A stretch of 12,415 bases of DNA from Pleurotus djamor (Eukaryota; Basidiomycota; Agaricomycetes; Agaricales; Pleurotaceae): positions 1 through 12,415 of the forward strand of contig JAPEVF010001210.1 of assembly GCA_029747585.1 (NCBI GenBank), read 5' to 3'. The notes beneath the pieces were generated by a model that saw only the letters and a list, made by a program, of their open reading frames with translations, did no database searches and was not told the origin of the DNA. Position numbers and translations under genes: made by a program. Shown here in pieces: positions 9,002 to 12,415 of the stretch (positions within the stretch are counted from its first letter, which is position 1; every line of letters begins with the position of its first letter).

Positions 9002-10285
9002 ACTTTGGCGTTGTACTAAGTAACTGTGAATCCATGCTTTCAAATGGCTATCTCGCGCTCCAACTCCTGCCTCGATCATGCGCAAACCTCGAGATACAGC
9101 TACCTGTCTGATGCTTTCAAGGCGCCTCAGTGCTAAGAACAAGAAAATGGTCGCAAGGCCCATCACCACCGTGAATGTTCAACTGACCGGTGACCGCGCG
9201 TACTCTCTAGAACGTTGGACCTCAGAGCTTCGAAATCGATTACCCTTCCCGTGGTTGAGCCCTGTCATGCTTCAACTAGGCATCCGTACGCAACATTGCT
9301 CGAATTTCCTTCGCTTAATATTGTATGTGTTCTTAGGAAATGGCTACAGGCCGACTTTCGGGCCAGGTTTCAGCCTGGTTCGCTAGCCACATCTACGCAT
9401 GGCTATCATTATCATTTCTATCGTCTACGCAAGGTGGATTCAACATTGGTCGCGGAGGAGTGTCGTCCTTCCCTACATCCGGATGGAGGGCTTGAGATGG
9501 GGAGCACACTACAGCGGTTGTGGCGGCACATCTGAGAGGGCCCAGGTAGAACCACGTCGACCCAACCAGTTCAAGTTGGCATCGCAACTGAAGGATACGA
9601 AACGTCCAAGTACCTCAACACGGGCATTTCCGTCACAAACACCCCCCCCCCCCATCTCTCCTACAATCCACACAAAGTAACACATCAAATATCCATGAAG
9701 ATAGGCCACCGTCCAAAGACTACCTTGACAGAATCATGCATGACCACTGTGAACTCCCAGTGCTGCTTTGATCCGGTCCCTCCAGACTCTGCCTGGGGAC
9801 GTAGCACAGATCACCGCGTATCAGCATCCCTTCCCTGCGAACCAGCCTACGCCACCGCCCAGCTCCACCGGATGTGGTCTGACACTCTGTCGCAGACTTA
9901 TCTTCCGTCCTCGTGTCAGGCTTGCGGCTTCGTATCTACGAGCCGAGCGGTCAACGACGGAAGCTACCGATGGTATTGGGAACGCTCTTGAGGGGCTTGG
10001 TGTGGATGGCTGGAGGTCTTCGGGGTAGGATATCCTAGGTGTCTCGAATGAAAATGAGAAATCCGCATAATCCCTCTGCGCAGGAGTGGGTCCATCGAAC
10101 TTTTGCGAACTGTGAATGGTTGTGTAGAGTTATGGTTGCCGTCCATACCGGCCTGTGTCAAACTACTACCGCAGTCGAATGCTGGATTACGCAGTGAGGC
10201 AATGTGACCACGAGGTTGATCCCGTATTTCACTGTCCCCCCACTTCTTTTCCACTGCCACGACTTGAAGTTCATGTTCATTGATC
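9002..10285. other. Long stretch without a supported gene
   Basis: Several overlapping open frames occur on both strands (9078-9386, 9215-9535, 9399-9680, 9695-9991, 9768-10028 plus; 9509-9709, 9964-10314 minus), but none shows a family motif and often all three plus frames are open together. A 53-codon ATG frame from about 9340 to 9499 (+) is neat but unsupported. Near 9900-10030 the plus strand in all frames reads protein-like, so an unrecognised exon is possible. The segment also holds the promoter of the F-box gene. Confidence 0.4.
9642..9653 (+). repeat. Homopolymer run of 12 C
   Basis: Twelve consecutive C bases inside a pyrimidine-rich stretch (followed by atctctcct). Such runs are length-variable and prone to sequencing error, so any open frame crossing it (such as 9399-9680) is unreliable. 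Confidence 0.9.
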
Positions 10286-11958
10286 ATGGTCAGTTCTAAG
10301 GCTCTTCTTTCCACTTACTTTCCCTTCTGTTGACTCATGTGGCATAGGGCTCGACATCGGACACGCAGTTTGCAACTCAGCGTCAGACGATCGATGAGGA
10401 AATCGAAAAGCTTGAGGCGACGCTCGTTTCTCTCAAACGGCGAAGGAACACATTTATCACTTTCAATCACCTCCCCCTCGACATTCTTTCCTACATTTTC
10501 ATTGCCTACAAGGAATCCCTCACCCCGACCTCTGAGTTAGAGAGTCAGCGTGCCCAGTGGATCACCATCCTCGGCGTCTGTAGCCATTGGCGGGAGGTTG
10601 TTCTCAACACTCCGCGTTTCTGGGCGTCGATATCTCTAGCAACTCCCCTTCTTGTTCAAACAATGCTTGCTTACTCTAAGCAGGCTCCGATACACTTACG
10701 CTGCCCGCTATCCCGGTCCTTTGCCAGCAACTTTTGGAATGAATTCCATGCGGCTCTGGTTGAAAGTTATCGCCTTGAAGGCTTGTCGGTCTCATTCAAT
10801 AGCTTGACATTCGAATATATTTCCCGTCTCTTGGACACTCTGAATAACTTGAAGGACGGAGTCGTATCTTTGCGGAGTATAAAGCTGAATAATGATTTTG
10901 GGATGCAGGGCGCCATTCTCGAGAGAAGTCTTCCCTGGTGCAAGTTTCCTTACCTCCAGAGCCTTGAACTGAACGGGGTCCTATTTCCTCCTGATACCCC
11001 ACTACTCCCATCATTGATCGACCTCAGCATCTCCTGTGACAACCGCCACGATCTAAATTTCTCTGTGACTTGGATCGTCACCTTCCTCCGCCAGATACCA
11101 AATCTGGAGAATCTACATATCTTTTGGAAGGATACCATTGGGTCTCGAACCACTGAGGCAAGCGACTCGATATCAACCCCCCGCTCACTGGTATCTCTTC
11201 CTAAACTCCGAACCATCGTTGCACATATCGATCAAGTTTGTGATGTCAAACTTTTTGACTGGCTTGAATTTCCCAGCTCAACTGCCATCCAAGCCAAATT
11301 TCCTCGATGCAAATTTCCATCTCAGGCTGCACGCCAGCAAGTCCTCATGAGCTTGCAGGCTCTCTTCTCTCGACTTTCCGTGCGTGGGCACGAGCGAATC
11401 CAAAAGATAGAGACTTCGGTCCACACCACCACTTTCGCACTCAAGCTTTTCTTCAATGGAGGAGACAAAGCTGTCAGTACCCATCAGATTGACCTTCCGA
11501 TAAACCCCATTTCTTTGGGCTTCGACACCGCCGATTACTTCAGCCTCTGCCGAACGACTCTCCCCCTCGATCAAATCATCGACCTGACGATTGAAGACTC
11601 CTCCTCCTTCCTAGATCCCCCGAGATGGTGGGACATGCTTTCAGTATTTAAAAACCTCACGATCCTTAACTTTAAATCCTTCGACACGACCCCAATGTGC
11701 GATATCCTCCTTCATCTACTGAAGCCATCCGATGAGGCCATCAAATTCCGCGCACTTGAAAGCATTTCCTTCTATAAGACCCATTGTTACAATGAGCTTC
11801 AAAAAGCCCTTGGGGTGCTCTGGAAGACTCGCCAAGATGTTGGGGCTCCTTTGCCAAAGCTTGTTCTCAAGCGGTGCACAATTTCACCCCAGCAAGTAGA
11901 TGTTCTACGCGGCTACGTAAATGTTGACTGGGATGGAATAACTTCACCATTCATCTGA
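10286..11958 (+). CDS. F-box-like/LRR-like protein
   Basis: The model is exon 10286-10288 (ATG alone), intron 10289-10347 and exon 10348-11958, giving about 537 residues. F-box proteins are substrate adaptors of SCF (SKP1-cullin) ubiquitin ligases; agaricomycetes carry very large families of them. Residues 12-34 (IDEEIEKLEATLVSLKRRR) form a short coiled coil that commonly precedes the F-box in this family. Residues 41-96 are the F-box-like domain, with LPLDILSYIF, then CSHWREVVLNTPRFW. The rest holds irregular leucine-rich repeats (FPYLQSLELNGV, IPNLENLHIF, LPKLRTIV, FKNLTILNF), the likely substrate-binding surface. The reading frame meets a stop (tag, 10345-10347) just upstream of the big exon, exactly where the acceptor ends. 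The donor gtcagt and branch-like TTGACTC support the intron. In-frame ATG 107 (at 10663) would cut off the F-box and is rejected as the start. The target is unknown. Confidence 0.88.
10289..10347 (+). other. Intron directly after the F-box start codon
   Basis: Donor gtcagt, pyrimidine-rich middle, TTGACTC branch-like site and acceptor catag, 59 bp. The other nearby acceptors (ending at 10368, 10380 and 10386) would leave the same reading phase, so the frame is robust even if the exact 3' site differs. Confidence 0.6.
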
Positions 11959-12107
11959 GGTCCACACACGCTATCACGCGGTGGACTAGGCATCTGTGTT
12001 TTATTGGCAATGCCGATGTAGCTACGTATATGGGTAGGTTTTGATAGTACACAATCGTTTCCATGTAGCCGAACACCCGATTGAATGCGGGCTCGAGCGC
12101 GACAAAA

Positions 12108-12413
12108 CTAAAAGCCATTCGTGCGTCTGCATATACTGCAGGGGCAGGGCCTTCCCACTTCCCTCCATGGACCTAAGTAGAGTCCACGATAGTACCTCCG
12201 CTGTGAATCTAACTCCCGATTCAACTTTGCTTCGCGCTCGGTGCATATCTTCGTCAGAAATTCGAAGCCGACTCGAGACCCTTCTTCCGCGGTTGGGGGA
12301 GTCTGCCGATAAACCATAGCGTCGATGGCTTCATCGACCCAGCTGCCCGAAAAGCTGAGTTGCCTTGCTCGGTGAAGGGCGTCGACGGGGAGTAGGGAGC
12401 TTCCTAAGCACCG
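12108..12413 (-). CDS. Right-edge partial gene, unknown product
   Basis: An open frame enters from beyond the right edge and ends at TAG 12108-12110, giving 101 residues visible. It is not recognised. The piece reads like real protein: a helix-rich, charged middle (VDEAIDAMVYRQ.., LTKICTEREAKLNREL), then aromatic residues (YYRGLYLGPW) and a terminal CPCSIC cysteine cluster. The frame is open for at least 32 codons above the in-frame ATG at 12317, so the true start or an upstream exon lies outside the window. A plus-strand frame over the same bases (12041-12319) has less protein-like composition. The gene is convergent with the F-box gene, 149 bp apart. Confidence 0.45.
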   Translation of the reverse strand, partial: RCLGSSLLPVDALHRARQLSFSGSWVDEAIDAMVYRQTPPTAEEGSRVGFEFLTKICTEREAKLNRELDSQRRYYRGLYLGPWREVGRPCPCSICRRTNGF

Positions 12414-12415
12414 TG

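Noticed and set aside
8777..9169. Minus-strand frame of 130 codons
   Set aside because: It is antisense to the hydrophobin exons, whose eight-cysteine pattern is decisive.
9964..10314. Minus-strand frame of 116 codons
   Set aside because: It overlaps the start and first intron of the F-box gene and shows no motif.
11278..11574. Antisense frame inside the F-box gene
   Set aside because: Shadow of a clear LRR-like coding sequence.
12041..12319. Plus-strand frame of 92 codons
   Set aside because: It lies opposite the minus-strand edge frame, which has better protein-like composition and stays open to the window edge.
1..12415. Transposons, terminal inverted repeats, CRISPR arrays, tRNA or rRNA genes
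   Set aside because: Reading both strands I saw no transposase or reverse-transcriptase motif, no long direct or inverted repeats, no repeat-spacer pattern and no convincing tRNA fold. A TPsiC-like string near 4803-4815 lacks matching stems.

Overview
The window looks like nuclear DNA of a mushroom-forming basidiomycete (Agaricomycetes). The genes are cut by many 50-70 bp GT..AG introns, there are no bacterial operons or ribosome binding sites, and the recognisable products are typical of that group: an eight-cysteine class I hydrophobin, a fungal O-methyltransferase and an F-box/LRR protein. All exon structures are read by eye from splice consensus and frame continuity. No transcript or database was consulted.

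Layout from left to right. At 307-968 (+) lies a weakly supported three-exon gene for a small unknown protein, with a possible 5' UTR intron before it. At 1352-3272 (-) is a four-exon, 584-residue protein with an N-terminal N/G-rich motif, an alpha-helical region, a CxxC..CxxC zinc-ribbon-like element and an LRR-like C-terminus. From about 3.3 to 5.6 kb I find no convincing gene, only several splice-like signals on the minus strand that may be a decayed gene. At 5612-7643 (-) is a complete nine-exon SAM-dependent O-methyltransferase of 502 residues. At 8430-9001 (+) is a three-exon class I hydrophobin of 151 residues. The stretch 9.0-10.3 kb has no clear gene and carries a 12-base C run. At 10286-11958 (+) is an F-box/LRR protein of about 537 residues, whose start codon appears to be the whole coding part of its first exon. 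At the right edge a minus-strand reading frame (12108-12413) enters from outside the window.

The methyltransferase and hydrophobin are divergently transcribed from a shared 786-bp region. The methyltransferase has a good TATA box. The LRR-like tail of the 1352-3272 protein resembles the tail of the F-box protein in general pattern, so the two may share ancestry in that segment. Nothing shows that the genes form one pathway. This looks like an ordinary gene-moderate stretch of fungal chromosome. The most unusual object is the helical/zinc-ribbon/LRR composite protein, which may be related to fungal NLR-like (STAND-associated) proteins.
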